Assembly: GCA_947474365.1 (NCBI GenBank)
Contig: CANJIU010000099.1
Span: 1-36,768, forward strand
Direction of reading: 5' to 3'
Origin: Opitutia bacterium
GTDB taxonomy: Bacteria > Verrucomicrobiota > Verrucomicrobiia > Opitutales > Opitutaceae
Length of the DNA: 36,768 nt
Shown: positions 22,739 to 31,500 of the stretch, piece after piece
Layout of the letters: the number at the start of each line of letters is the position of its first letter
How positions within the stretch are numbered: position 1 is the first letter of the stretch
Translations under genes and position numbers: made by a program
Notes under the pieces: generated by a model
What the model was told of the DNA's origin: nothing
The model's database searches: none
What the model saw: only the letters and a program-made list of their open reading frames with translations

Positions 22739-25708
22739 TCACTCGCGGGTGATGAACTCGTCGAGGTTCATGATGATTCGCGCCACCGTCACCATCGCAA
22801 GCGCGGCATTGCCGTCCGCCAGCTTGAGTTGGTCGTCGTAGGCTGAACGCATCGCCTGCAACTCCACGGGGCGCGGCGGCCGGCTCATGCACCGTTCGAA
22901 CCCGCGGTGGAGCCGTCGGTCGACGTCGTCCGATTCCGCGGCGAGCGCGGCGCCCAGTTTTTCGCTGCACTCGAAGAAGACCGGATCGTTGAGCAGTGTC
23001 AGCGCCTGCAGTGGTGAATTGGACCGTTCGCGCTGCACGCACGCCACACTGGTGTCCGAGGCATCGAAGGTCAGCAGCATCGGGTAGGGGACATTACGGC
23101 GGAGATGGATGTACAGCCCGCGCCGATACTGCTCTGGGCCCGTGGTGGCGGGCCAGGTGCGGTTGCGGCCGAACGCCGTGACAAACGCCGGCAACGGCGG
23201 GTAGATGCTCGGTCCGCCGACCGCGGGGTTGAGCAGGCCGCTGCTCGCGAGAAACATGTCGCGCACCGTCTCCGCCTCGAGCCGGTGGCGTCCCTGCCTC
23301 GCCACCAGGGTGTTCAGCGGATCCCGTTCGGCGAGGTCGGGGCGCCCCGTGGACGACTGGCGGTACTTGGCCGACGTCACGATCAGCCGGATCATCGCTT
23401 TGCGGCTCCAGCCGAGCCGGATGAATTCGGTGGCGAGGTAGTCGAGCAGTTCTGGGTGCGAGGGGCGGTCACCGAGCGCGCCGAAATTTTCCATCGTTGC
23501 GACGATCCCGCGGCCAAACAGGTTCTTCCACAGATGGTTCACCGTCACGCGGGCGGTCAGGGGATGCCCCGGATCGACGAGCCAGCGCGCCAGGTCGAGG
23601 CGGTCTGCCTTCGGCCCGCGCGCCTTCAGCGGGGGCAGGATCGCCAGCGTGCCCGGCTGCACTTCGTCACCCGGTTGCTGGTAGTCACCCCGGATATGGA
23701 TGCGCGTCTTGCGTTCGTTGGCCATCAACGTGGCCGCGGTCGTCTTGGGGAATTCCGGTCGCTTCGCCGCGTGAGCCGCGATCGGCGCGAGCAGCTTCCG
23801 GCCTTCCTCGTCCACCGTCCGCGCGTAATAACGTGCCAGATCAGCGGTTTGCCCCGCGGTGCGCGCAGTCCGCGACGTTTCAAGCGCGGCGACAATCGCG
23901 TCGGGAATGGTGCTCGGCTCCAACGGCGCCGGCGACGTCGTCGCCGCGATTCGGAACCGGCTCAGCAACCCGACCGTCCGGTGCTCCAGCTCAAAAAAAA
24001 GCGTCGAGCCCGGAGGGAAATCCTGCGGCGACTTCAGCCCGAACACGATGACGTGCGACTGATCCGTCTTGGTGCCGATGCTCCAGCCGGTCGCGCTGTC
24101 GCCATCGATTGCCTTCGCGGCGGCGCCGGTCTTCGCCTCGAGATCGGCGCGGGCCGACGCCAGTTCCAACTTTCGCTGGGCGCCGCCTCCCGGGGGCTGG
24201 ACCATCACGGAGAACTCGTTCAACGCGAAGTCGCCGCTCTTGCTGCGGCCGGCCTTTTGCCCGAGGTCGGCCAGTGCTTCGACCCGGAAACCGGTGACGC
24301 CCCTCAGGCTGACCGGTGCCTTGACGAGAAAACGCGATCGCAGGGGATCCTTGGCGCCGGTGGCGATGGAGTGATCGTCGGCGGCCGTGAGCGGGCGCTC
24401 GTCGTCCTCCGTGACGATCGTGATCTCCGCGGGTTTAAACGTCGTCCAGCGGGAAGCCGGCAGCGTCGCGGTGCGTTCCCACTCGGGCACCTTGGTGTCC
24501 ACGATGGAGGTCAGGTACGCTTCAAACGGGGCCTCCAGCTTCGCGCGCTCGGTTTCCCAGGCTCCGAGCTTCTTTTGATAGGCGGCCAACTCCGCCGGGC
24601 GCGGAGCCGGCAAATCCCGGTCCGCGGCGTTGTTGAAGAAGGCGTACAGCTGGTAAAATTCGCGGTGGGATATCGGGTCGTATTTGTGGGCGTGGCACTC
24701 CACACAGCCGACCGTGAGGCCGAGCCAGACCGCGCCCGTCGTGGCGGTGCGGTCGACCGCGGCCTTCGTGCGGTCGAGTTCCAGGTCTGCGCCGGCCTCG
24801 TCGTTCTTCAGGGAGTTTCGATGAAACCCCGTGGCGATTTTCTGCTCGAGCGTGGCGCCGGGCAGCAGATCGCCCGCGAGTTGTTCAATTGTGAATTGAT
24901 CGAACGGCAAGTCGCGGTTGATCGCGTCGATGACCCAGTCGCGGTAAAGGTAGGCGTAGGGCCGCAGCGTGTCGTTGAGGTAACCTCCGCTGTCGGCGTA
25001 GCGTGCCAGATCGAGCCAGTAGCGTCCCCAGCGTTCGCCGAAATGCGGCGAGGCGAGCAATCGATCGACCAGCCGCTCGTAGGCATCGGACCGTCCGTCC
25101 TCGACGAAGGCCAGCACGTCCTTCGGGTCGGGCGGCAGGCCGAGCAGGTCGAGGCTGAGGCGGCGAAACAGTGTGCGGCGGTCGGCCTCGGGCGACGGGG
25201 CGAGCTTCTCCTGCTCCAACCGTGCCCTCACGAACGCATCGATGGGGTGACGCGGCGCGGGCGACGATTCGCGCAGGGTGGGTATCGCCGGACGCTGGGG
25301 CGTCTCGTACGCCCAGTGTTTGCCCCAGGGTGCACCTTGTTCCACCCAGCGCCGGAGCACGGCGATTTGGGCCGGTGTCAGCGTCTTGTTCGAGTCGACC
25401 GGCGGCATCACTTCGTCCTCGTGTGGCGAGATGATGCGCTGGATCAGTTCGCTCTTGGCGCCGTCGCCCGGCACCACCGCGACCGCGCCGCTCTTGCCGG
25501 CGCCCAACGCACCTTCGTGGGTGTCGAGCCGTAGCTTGGACTTGCGGTTGGATTCGTCAGGCCCGTGGCACTTGAAGCAGTTCTCGGAAAAAATCGGCAG
25601 CACGTCGCGGCCGAAGTTCACCGGCTCCGCCGCGCCCGCGCCAACGCACACGGAGATCCATCCGATGAGCGCCAGACCGAATTTTTCACAGCCACGATGA
25701 CCGGTCAA
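22739..25708 (-). CDS. PSCyt1-DUF1549-DUF1553 protein (planctomycete-type cytochrome c)
   Basis: About 989 aa if translation starts at TTG 25708 (MTGHRGCEKFGLALIGWISV..., signal peptide ending GAGAAEP). The frame is open up to ATG 25843, but that stretch reads through the intergenic palindrome at 25723-25784 and has no family resemblance, so I prefer the inner start, with low certainty. The PSCyt1 domain has haem motif CFKCH (Cys44-Cys47-His48), the DTHEGALGAG segment and Met in DEVMPPVD as candidate axial ligand. DUF1549 (~150-390) contains RRLSLDLLGLPPDP, a second CVECH motif in GCVECHAHKYDPI and the FHRNSLKNDE block. DUF1553 (~640-985) has NHLWKNLFGRGIV, HPELLDYLA and QALTLLNDP. Secreted redox protein of unknown reaction, partner of DUF1501. 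Confidence 0.9.
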   Translation of the reverse strand: MTGHRGCEKFGLALIGWISVCVGAGAAEPVNFGRDVLPIFSENCFKCHGPDESNRKSKLRLDTHEGALGAGKSGAVAVVPGDGAKSELIQRIISPHEDEVMPPVDSNKTLTPAQIAVLRRWVEQGAPWGKHWAYETPQRPAIPTLRESSPAPRHPIDAFVRARLEQEKLAPSPEADRRTLFRRLSLDLLGLPPDPKDVLAFVEDGRSDAYERLVDRLLASPHFGERWGRYWLDLARYADSGGYLNDTLRPYAYLYRDWVIDAINRDLPFDQFTIEQLAGDLLPGATLEQKIATGFHRNSLKNDEAGADLELDRTKAAVDRTATTGAVWLGLTVGCVECHAHKYDPISHREFYQLYAFFNNAADRDLPAPRPAELAAYQKKLGAWETERAKLEAPFEAYLTSIVDTKVPEWERTATLPASRWTTFKPAEITIVTEDDERPLTAADDHSIATGAKDPLRSRFLVKAPVSLRGVTGFRVEALADLGQKAGRSKSGDFALNEFSVMVQPPGGGAQRKLELASARADLEAKTGAAAKAIDGDSATGWSIGTKTDQSHVIVFGLKSPQDFPPGSTLFFELEHRTVGLLSRFRIAATTSPAPLEPSTIPDAIVAALETSRTARTAGQTADLARYYARTVDEEGRKLLAPIAAHAAKRPEFPKTTAATLMANERKTRIHIRGDYQQPGDEVQPGTLAILPPLKARGPKADRLDLARWLVDPGHPLTARVTVNHLWKNLFGRGIVATMENFGALGDRPSHPELLDYLATEFIRLGWSRKAMIRLIVTSAKYRQSSTGRPDLAERDPLNTLVARQGRHRLEAETVRDMFLASSGLLNPAVGGPSIYPPLPAFVTAFGRNRTWPATTGPEQYRRGLYIHLRRNVPYPMLLTFDASDTSVACVQRERSNSPLQALTLLNDPVFFECSEKLGAALAAESDDVDRRLHRGFERCMSRPPRPVELQAMRSAYDDQLKLADGNAALAMVTVARIIMNLDEFITRE

Positions 25709-25722
25709 AGCACTCTGTTGAC

Positions 25723-25784
25723 TGGGGGCGCGACGCCCTCGTCGCGTTTCGCTCGTAAAACGCGACGAGGGCGTCGCGTCCCCA
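25723..25784. repeat. Long near-perfect intergenic palindrome
   Basis: Arms 25723-25749 and 25758-25784 are 27 bp each with a single mismatch, closing an 8-nt loop. The arm core is CGCGACGCCCTCGTCGCG. It lies between the TonB receptor stop and the preferred start of the cytochrome-type gene. Such a hairpin could act as a transcription terminator or RNA-stabilising element, or be one copy of a dispersed palindromic repeat family. Confidence 0.9.
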
Positions 25785-25845
25785 GGAAAAATCCAAGTCA
25801 GGTTCAGGCGTCCCTGGATGTTTTTCCGCCGTGCTGTTCCCATGC

Positions 25846-28800
25846 TTAAAATGTACCCTTCACGCCCGCGGTAAAGACGCGGCCGAACTTGCCGTGGTAA
25901 AATTCGCGGGCGTAGGCGGGAGTTTGGGAGCCATAGGCAAATTCATTTTGGATCTCGTTCGTCGCGTTTCGCAAATTGAAATACAGCGACGTGCGCTTGC
26001 CGATCAGATAGTCGAGGCTGATGTCGAGCTGCGTGCGGGGCTGGGGATGGCGGAATCCGTCCGGCCCCACATCCGGAAACGACACCGCCTTCTGCTCGCC
26101 GCGGTAGTTCCACTTGGTGATGAGCGTCGCGCGATTCTTTGCGATCGTGAAGCCCCAGTTCACCGACTCCGGCAGGAAACCGGTGAAATCCGCGAGGTCG
26201 TTACCCTCGAGTTTCAGTTTCGTGGCGTTGGCAAACACGATCACGTGCCGGCCCCAGGCGCCGAGCGGAGCGAGCGAGTGCCGCACGTTGATCTCGGCGC
26301 CGCGGACGCGGGCCGAACCGGAGTTGAACTGCGTGGTCACGCGCCAGCCGAGGTAGCGTGGGTCGAGGCCGAGCAGCTGTAGGTCCGCCGCGGTGGCGTC
26401 CTTCACGTATTGCCCGAAGAAGTCCTTCACCTCCTTGAGGAACACCCCGCCGCTGATCACGCCGCCGTGATCGGTGTAGTATTCCACCGACAGGTCGTAG
26501 TTGTCGGCAGTCCATGGCTTGAGCCCGACGTTGCTGATCGTGATCCGGCCAAGCGTGTGCTCGGGATCCTGGTTCAGATCGTCATCCTGGTTCACGGTGG
26601 TGTTGGGGATGATGTTGCTGAAATTCGGCCGGCCGTAGGTCTTGGCGTACGCGGCGCGCAGGAGCAGGTGATCGGTGGCGTTGAAGTTGAGATGCAGGCT
26701 CGGATAGTAACCGTCGTAGGATCGCTCCGCGCGCGAGGCGCGTTCCTTGTAGATGAGCGCCACTTCCTCCACCGAGCCCGCCGCGCCCGCTTCGGGCTTG
26801 CGGATGCGCGCGCCCGCCGCGGTGCGGGCAAAGGCGCCCGCGGCCGTGCGAACAAACACCGCGTTCGGATCCTGCAGCGGGCCCTCGCCCCGGTCCGTGG
26901 TCGTCTCGAAACGCACGCCCGTCACCACGCGCAGGCGGTTCGAAAGGAGCCGGGCCTCACCCTGCACGAAGCCGGCTGACACGGTTTCCTCGATGTACTT
27001 GGAGAGAAGGATGTTGTTGCTCGCGGTCGTCCGTTGCTGCGCCACCGTCTGGGTGAGGAGCGCCGGATTCGCCTGAAAGGCCGACCAGACTTTGGTCGGC
27101 GAAACCCACGGGACGTAGGGCTTGTCCGGGTACGAGATCAGCTTTCGGGAGCCATAAAAAATGTCGTTCAGGTACGGCGCGGCCGAGAGAGAGCCGTTGA
27201 GGCCGTTGTAATTGTAGGTGCGGCCGTTGATGCGGCGGTCGTCGTTGGTCTGGACCCGGTTCATCCCGCCCACCTGGATGGCGACCGGAAAGGGGAACCA
27301 GGGCAGCTCCCGCCGCACGTCGAGATCGCCGTTGCGGATGGTCGAGCGGATATCGGTCTTGGGCTGGTTCGTCGCCGCCGTGAGGTTGTAGTTGTTGAGG
27401 TCGAAAACGTCCACCGGCTGGTTGGCGTTGTCGAAGACCTGGAAGTCGCCCACCCGACCGTGGTTGATGCCCGAATACGATACGCGCACGGGCACGCGCA
27501 GGCCGATCGTGAGCGCGTTGAAGAATCCGTCGTCGGTGTCGCGGCGCGTGGCCTTAGAATTCGACACGCTGAACGCCGTCTGGATGCGCCACGTGCCGTC
27601 GTCGAGCCGGTAGCGGACGTTGGCTGATTGGGAGAGCCCGCCGCTGCGCAGGAAACTGAAGGCCATCGGCACGCTGCCGCGGCCGGTCGCGCCCGTCACC
27701 CGCTCCGGCGTGTAGGAAAGCACGGTGCCGCCCGCGATGCTCGACGTCCCCACGTTGCCGGCGGTGGGGTTGAACTGGGAGTTGGGATTCTGCTGGTCGT
27801 AGAGGGTCGTCACTGCGCCGACGGATAGCACGCCGTGCGTCGACGGCCGCCAGTCGACGCGTGCGGAGAGCGACGTGCGCTCGTAGGAGCGGTACACCTC
27901 CACGTTGCGGTTGCGCCAGAGATACGGATTGGCCGGCGTGGCGCCCGTCCCGGTGCCGTTGGCCAGATAGTCGGTGTACCAGGTGTCGGTGTTGAACGAC
28001 GACGTCGAGTGGAGGCCGGTGACCACGAGACCGAGGCGTTTGCTGATTGGGAGCGTGTAATCGAAATTCAGATCCGGGTAGATCTTGTAGTTCCGCTTGT
28101 AGCCGGCGTCGGGGGTTTTCTTCAGCGAAAAGGTCTGCTCGTTTGACGAGAGCCCCGCGCGATACCGGAACTCCGCATTGCTTCGTTCAAAGGCGCTTTT
28201 GCTCACGAGGTTGATCGATCCCGACATCGTGTCGGCGGGCGTCGAGGGCAGCGGCACCTTTGTGACCTCGACGCGCGAGATGCTGTTCACGCCGATGCGC
28301 GACGGAGTGAAGTCGCGTTCACCGCTGAGGTTGGCGCCCGCGAGCTGGATGCCGTCATAGGAGACGACGGAAAGGTTGCTCGGAAAGCCGCGGATCAGCA
28401 CACCCTCGGTCTCGAGCGCGCCATAGGCGGCGGAGACACCGGGCAGGAAGCGCAGGAAATCGCCCATGCTGCCGCCGAGTGGGTCGCCGAGCGTCTCGGT
28501 GGAGATGACGTTCTTGATGTTCGGTGCGAACCGCTGCTCGTTGATCGCAATCGCCTCGATGTCGGTCTCGCGCGACGAGGCGACCTTGTACGAGTCGAGC
28601 CGCACCACCTTCGCGGCGTCGCCGTAGCGCACGACACTCGTGAGGTCGACGGCGGCCTCGGCCGTTTGTCTGGGCGCCACGTTGACCGTGACGGTCTGGA
28701 GATCGAGCCCCGTGTAAAAAATCTCTAGCGTCACCCGGCCGGGCGTTACGCCGGTGAGATGGAAGATTCCGGACTCATCGGTGAACGTGAGCAAGGCGGT

Positions 28801-29034
28801 GCCGGGCACGGTCACCCGCGCGTTGCCGAGGTAGGCGCCGGTCGCGGCGTTTTTCACGCGGCCCTCGATGGTGCCGGTGTCCGTCGAGACCGCGGCGTCG
28901 CCGGTCACGACAGGGGGGCGCTCTGCAGGTTCGACCGCCAGCAGTGGGATCGTGGTGACGATCGCCAACCAGCAGAAGTGGTGCAGGGGTCGGTCGACGG
29001 CACGACGACGCGCGAAGGAGAAACAGGAGTTCAT
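25846..29034 (-). CDS. TonB-dependent outer-membrane receptor
   Basis: 1062 aa, ATG at 29034 (MNSCFSFARRR..., hydrophobic FCWLAIVTTIPLLAV); the frame extends to 29097 but lacks a better signal. Residues ~50-135 form a carboxypeptidase-regulatory-like domain (GTIEGRVKNAATGAYLGNARV, TGVTPGRVTLEIFYTGLDLQ). The plug (~165-290) shows TETLGDPLGGSMGDFLRFLP and GVLIRGFPSNLSVVSYDGIQL. The rest is the 22-strand barrel ending GRVFTAGVKGTF with C-terminal Phe. An extracellular loop carries the duplicated VRTAAGAFARTAAG and RIRKPEAGAAGSVEE motif, which I remember from Opitutaceae receptors. It imports an unknown ligand, probably a glycan fragment, using TonB energy. Located 210 bp after the sulfatase gene and upstream of the DUF1549/1501 pair, so it likely supplies the same pathway. 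Confidence 0.92.
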   Translation of the reverse strand: MNSCFSFARRRAVDRPLHHFCWLAIVTTIPLLAVEPAERPPVVTGDAAVSTDTGTIEGRVKNAATGAYLGNARVTVPGTALLTFTDESGIFHLTGVTPGRVTLEIFYTGLDLQTVTVNVAPRQTAEAAVDLTSVVRYGDAAKVVRLDSYKVASSRETDIEAIAINEQRFAPNIKNVISTETLGDPLGGSMGDFLRFLPGVSAAYGALETEGVLIRGFPSNLSVVSYDGIQLAGANLSGERDFTPSRIGVNSISRVEVTKVPLPSTPADTMSGSINLVSKSAFERSNAEFRYRAGLSSNEQTFSLKKTPDAGYKRNYKIYPDLNFDYTLPISKRLGLVVTGLHSTSSFNTDTWYTDYLANGTGTGATPANPYLWRNRNVEVYRSYERTSLSARVDWRPSTHGVLSVGAVTTLYDQQNPNSQFNPTAGNVGTSSIAGGTVLSYTPERVTGATGRGSVPMAFSFLRSGGLSQSANVRYRLDDGTWRIQTAFSVSNSKATRRDTDDGFFNALTIGLRVPVRVSYSGINHGRVGDFQVFDNANQPVDVFDLNNYNLTAATNQPKTDIRSTIRNGDLDVRRELPWFPFPVAIQVGGMNRVQTNDDRRINGRTYNYNGLNGSLSAAPYLNDIFYGSRKLISYPDKPYVPWVSPTKVWSAFQANPALLTQTVAQQRTTASNNILLSKYIEETVSAGFVQGEARLLSNRLRVVTGVRFETTTDRGEGPLQDPNAVFVRTAAGAFARTAAGARIRKPEAGAAGSVEEVALIYKERASRAERSYDGYYPSLHLNFNATDHLLLRAAYAKTYGRPNFSNIIPNTTVNQDDDLNQDPEHTLGRITISNVGLKPWTADNYDLSVEYYTDHGGVISGGVFLKEVKDFFGQYVKDATAADLQLLGLDPRYLGWRVTTQFNSGSARVRGAEINVRHSLAPLGAWGRHVIVFANATKLKLEGNDLADFTGFLPESVNWGFTIAKNRATLITKWNYRGEQKAVSFPDVGPDGFRHPQPRTQLDISLDYLIGKRTSLYFNLRNATNEIQNEFAYGSQTPAYAREFYHGKFGRVFTAGVKGTF

Positions 29035-29101
29035 GCGGGGGGTAGTGGGATGGGTCGCCCGGGGCTGGACGTGACCGACGAATCGTTGCAATCCCACGCT
29101 G

Positions 29102-29121
29102 GCTTTCTATGATCAGAAAGC
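29102..29121. promoter_or_regulatory. Short inverted repeat upstream of the TonB receptor gene
   Basis: GCTTTCT-ATGATC-AGAAAGC is a perfect 7+6+7 inverted repeat 68 bp before the receptor start, in the 210-bp gap after the sulfatase gene. It is AT-richer than its surroundings and could be an operator for a receptor regulator, but a repeat this short may be chance and no promoter boxes were fixed beside it. Confidence 0.25.
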
Positions 29122-29244
29122 GAAGTGAATTCTTGGCGACGTGGTGTCGCCGGTTGCGCGGAGGCGGTTGGGGCGTCCTGCCTGCTGATGCGAACTGCGG
29201 TTACGAAATCGCGGCCGCGAAGACACTACCGGGCAAACCAACCC

Positions 29245-31500
29245 TCACGGCGCTGGCGCAGTCTCGACGGTCACATCGACAATCTTGCCCTGAAACACGA
29301 AGGGCGAAACGTAGGCTTCGCTCACCGGCGTGTAGAGGTCGCAGCCGATGTCGAGGGTCTCGTGGCTGATGTTGCCCGTCATCGCCTCCGGCGCGTGGCC
29401 GCGGGCGACCTCCCGGCCGTCGATGCGCAACACGATGTCGGCGCCGCCGTCAGGCGTGAGCGTGAACTCCGCAACCACCGTGCAGGCGCCGGCGGGCAAT
29501 GACGTGGTTGCGGTCACCGTCGTACGCTGCTCCCCGGCGTAGTTGTAGTGGAAGACGGCCCGGCCGCTCTGCACGAAAAGCGCGTAGCCCGAGAAACGTC
29601 CGCCATGGGCGAGAATCGCGCCGTCGCCGCTGGAGGCGAGGCGCGCGGTAATGGTCATCGAACGGTGCCGGCGCTCCAGCGCGGTGAATTTGTGCAGGCC
29701 GCTCACCGGCGGCACATAGGTGGTGCGGGTGCGCTCGCCGTTCCAGTGCGGGCGGATCATGTCCCGCGGTCCGGCACGGCGGTCGTCAAGCGGGTAAACG
29801 TCGTGGACCTGCGCCTCGCGCTCCCAAGTCGCCAGCAGCGCGTCCAGTTTCCCCGGTTGCTCGCGCGCGAGGTCCCGGCTCTCGGTGGGGTCCGTGTCGA
29901 GGTCGTAGAGTTCCCAGTGATCTCCGGCGTAGGACTGGCCTGAGTCGTGAAAAGTCACGGCTTTCCAACCTTTTTCCCAGATCGCGCGGTGGCCGTGGAT
30001 CTCAAAATACTGCGCGGCCCGCCGGGTTGGTGCGGCGGCGTTTTCCCGCGGCCAGGTGTAGGCAAGGCTCCCGCCGGCGAGAGGCAATTGCTTGCGACCG
30101 CCGAAATCCTGCGGCGCGGAGATCGACGCGGTCTCGAGAATTGTCGGCAGCAGATCGACCACGTGGTGAAACTGCCCGCGGAGCCCGCCGGCGTCCGTGA
30201 TGCGGGCGGGCCAGTGGGCGATCAGCGGCACGCGCACGCCGCCTTCGTGCGTGGTGCCCTTCGTGCGCCGAAACGGCGTGCTGCCCGCCTGGGTCCAGCC
30301 GATGGGATACGTGGGATAGGTGAGGGGGCCGCCGAGTTGCTCCAGCCGGGTGGCGCCGCCGGAGAAGACGCCGGGTTTGTTGGCGGCGAACAGACGCATC
30401 TCGTTCCAGATGCCCTCGGGGCCGCCCTCGGGACTCGCGCCGTTGTCGGATAGCAGGAGAATCAGCGTGTCGCGCAGCACGCCGTTCTGTTCGAGCCAGT
30501 CGATTACCCGGCCGAGTTCGCGATCGGCGGCCTCCATGCAAGCGGCGAAGCACTCCTGGTAACGCGCGAACACGCGGCGCTCCTCCGGCGTGAGCCCGGC
30601 CCACGGTTTCACCCCGGGATTGGCCGGTGGGAGTTTCGTCCCGGGGGGCATGAGGCCGAGCTTGATTTGGCGCGCGAGGGTTTTTTCGCGGTAGGCGTCC
30701 CAACCATCGTCGAATTTTCCGCGCCATTTTTCCAAGAGATCGGGTGGGGCGTGATGCGGCGCGTGGCCGGCGCCGAGCGAGAGATAGGTGAAGAACGGTC
30801 GCTCCGGCGCAGTGGCACGGTGCTGCGCGATGAAGGCGAGGGTGCGGTCGCAGAGATCGGCATCCATGAAATACGGCTCGGTTCCGCCGGGGCGGGTGGG
30901 GCGTGGCTTGACGCGCTCGCGATCGGAAAAAATCTCCGGCGCAAACTGGTTCATGTCGCCACCCATGAAGCCGTAAAAGTGGTCGAAGCCCCGCCCGGTC
31001 GGCCAATACGCGGAGTTCGCCGCGTCGTTCAGCTCGGACATCGGCGAAAGATGCCATTTGCCGAACGCGGCGGTCGCATAACCGCGGGCGCGCAGATAGT
31101 CGGCAATCGTGCCGGCTTCGAGGTGGGGACCGCCGAGATTGTTGCGCGCGCCGTTGGCATATTCGCCGATATGGCCGACCCCGACGGCGTGGGCGTTGCG
31201 TCCAGTGAGGAGCGCCGCGCGGGTGGGCGAGCAGACTGGGTTGACGTGAAAATTGGTGTAGCGCAGCCCGCCGGCAGCGAGTCGGTCGACGGTGGGCGTG
31301 GAAAGCGGCGCGCCGAAACAACCAAACTGGCCGAAACCGACGTCGTCCCACAACACGATCAGGACATTGGGCGCACCGGCCGGTGGACGAGTGGGTGCGG
31401 GCCAGCGCGCGTCGGCGGGCGACCACGTTCGCGGCGTGGAGGCGGAGAACGCCAATGCGGCCAGGGCCAGCGATGCGATGATTGGAATGATGGGCTTCAC
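29245..31500 (-). CDS. Secreted arylsulfatase (formylglycine sulfatase)
   Basis: 751 aa with a signal peptide (MKPIIPIIASLALAALAFSAS). The sulfatase core begins PNVLIVLWDDVGFG (metal-binding Asp52-Asp53) and contains the formylglycine motif C-S-P-T-R (Cys90-Arg94) in NPVCSPTRAALLTGR. FGKWHLSP and LLLSDNGASPEGG give further active-site and metal ligands. From about residue 600 a lectin-like (LamG/concanavalin-type) beta domain follows (MTITARLASSGDGAILAHGG, YALFVQSGRAVFHYNY), as in Pseudomonas-type arylsulfatases. It would release sulfate from an organic sulfate ester. Maturation needs a formylglycine-generating enzyme, not seen here. The GTG start at 31500 overlaps the uvrC stop (GTGA), implying translational coupling. 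Confidence 0.93.
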   Translation of the reverse strand: MKPIIPIIASLALAALAFSASTPRTWSPADARWPAPTRPPAGAPNVLIVLWDDVGFGQFGCFGAPLSTPTVDRLAAGGLRYTNFHVNPVCSPTRAALLTGRNAHAVGVGHIGEYANGARNNLGGPHLEAGTIADYLRARGYATAAFGKWHLSPMSELNDAANSAYWPTGRGFDHFYGFMGGDMNQFAPEIFSDRERVKPRPTRPGGTEPYFMDADLCDRTLAFIAQHRATAPERPFFTYLSLGAGHAPHHAPPDLLEKWRGKFDDGWDAYREKTLARQIKLGLMPPGTKLPPANPGVKPWAGLTPEERRVFARYQECFAACMEAADRELGRVIDWLEQNGVLRDTLILLLSDNGASPEGGPEGIWNEMRLFAANKPGVFSGGATRLEQLGGPLTYPTYPIGWTQAGSTPFRRTKGTTHEGGVRVPLIAHWPARITDAGGLRGQFHHVVDLLPTILETASISAPQDFGGRKQLPLAGGSLAYTWPRENAAAPTRRAAQYFEIHGHRAIWEKGWKAVTFHDSGQSYAGDHWELYDLDTDPTESRDLAREQPGKLDALLATWEREAQVHDVYPLDDRRAGPRDMIRPHWNGERTRTTYVPPVSGLHKFTALERRHRSMTITARLASSGDGAILAHGGRFSGYALFVQSGRAVFHYNYAGEQRTTVTATTSLPAGACTVVAEFTLTPDGGADIVLRIDGREVARGHAPEAMTGNISHETLDIGCDLYTPVSEAYVSPFVFQGKIVDVTVETAPAP

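Noticed and set aside
23105..25534. 809-codon plus-strand frame opposite the PSCyt1/DUF1553 gene, and similar frame 21300-22841
   Set aside because: Arg/Gly/Val-rich shadow frames without domains; the minus-strand genes carry unambiguous family motifs.
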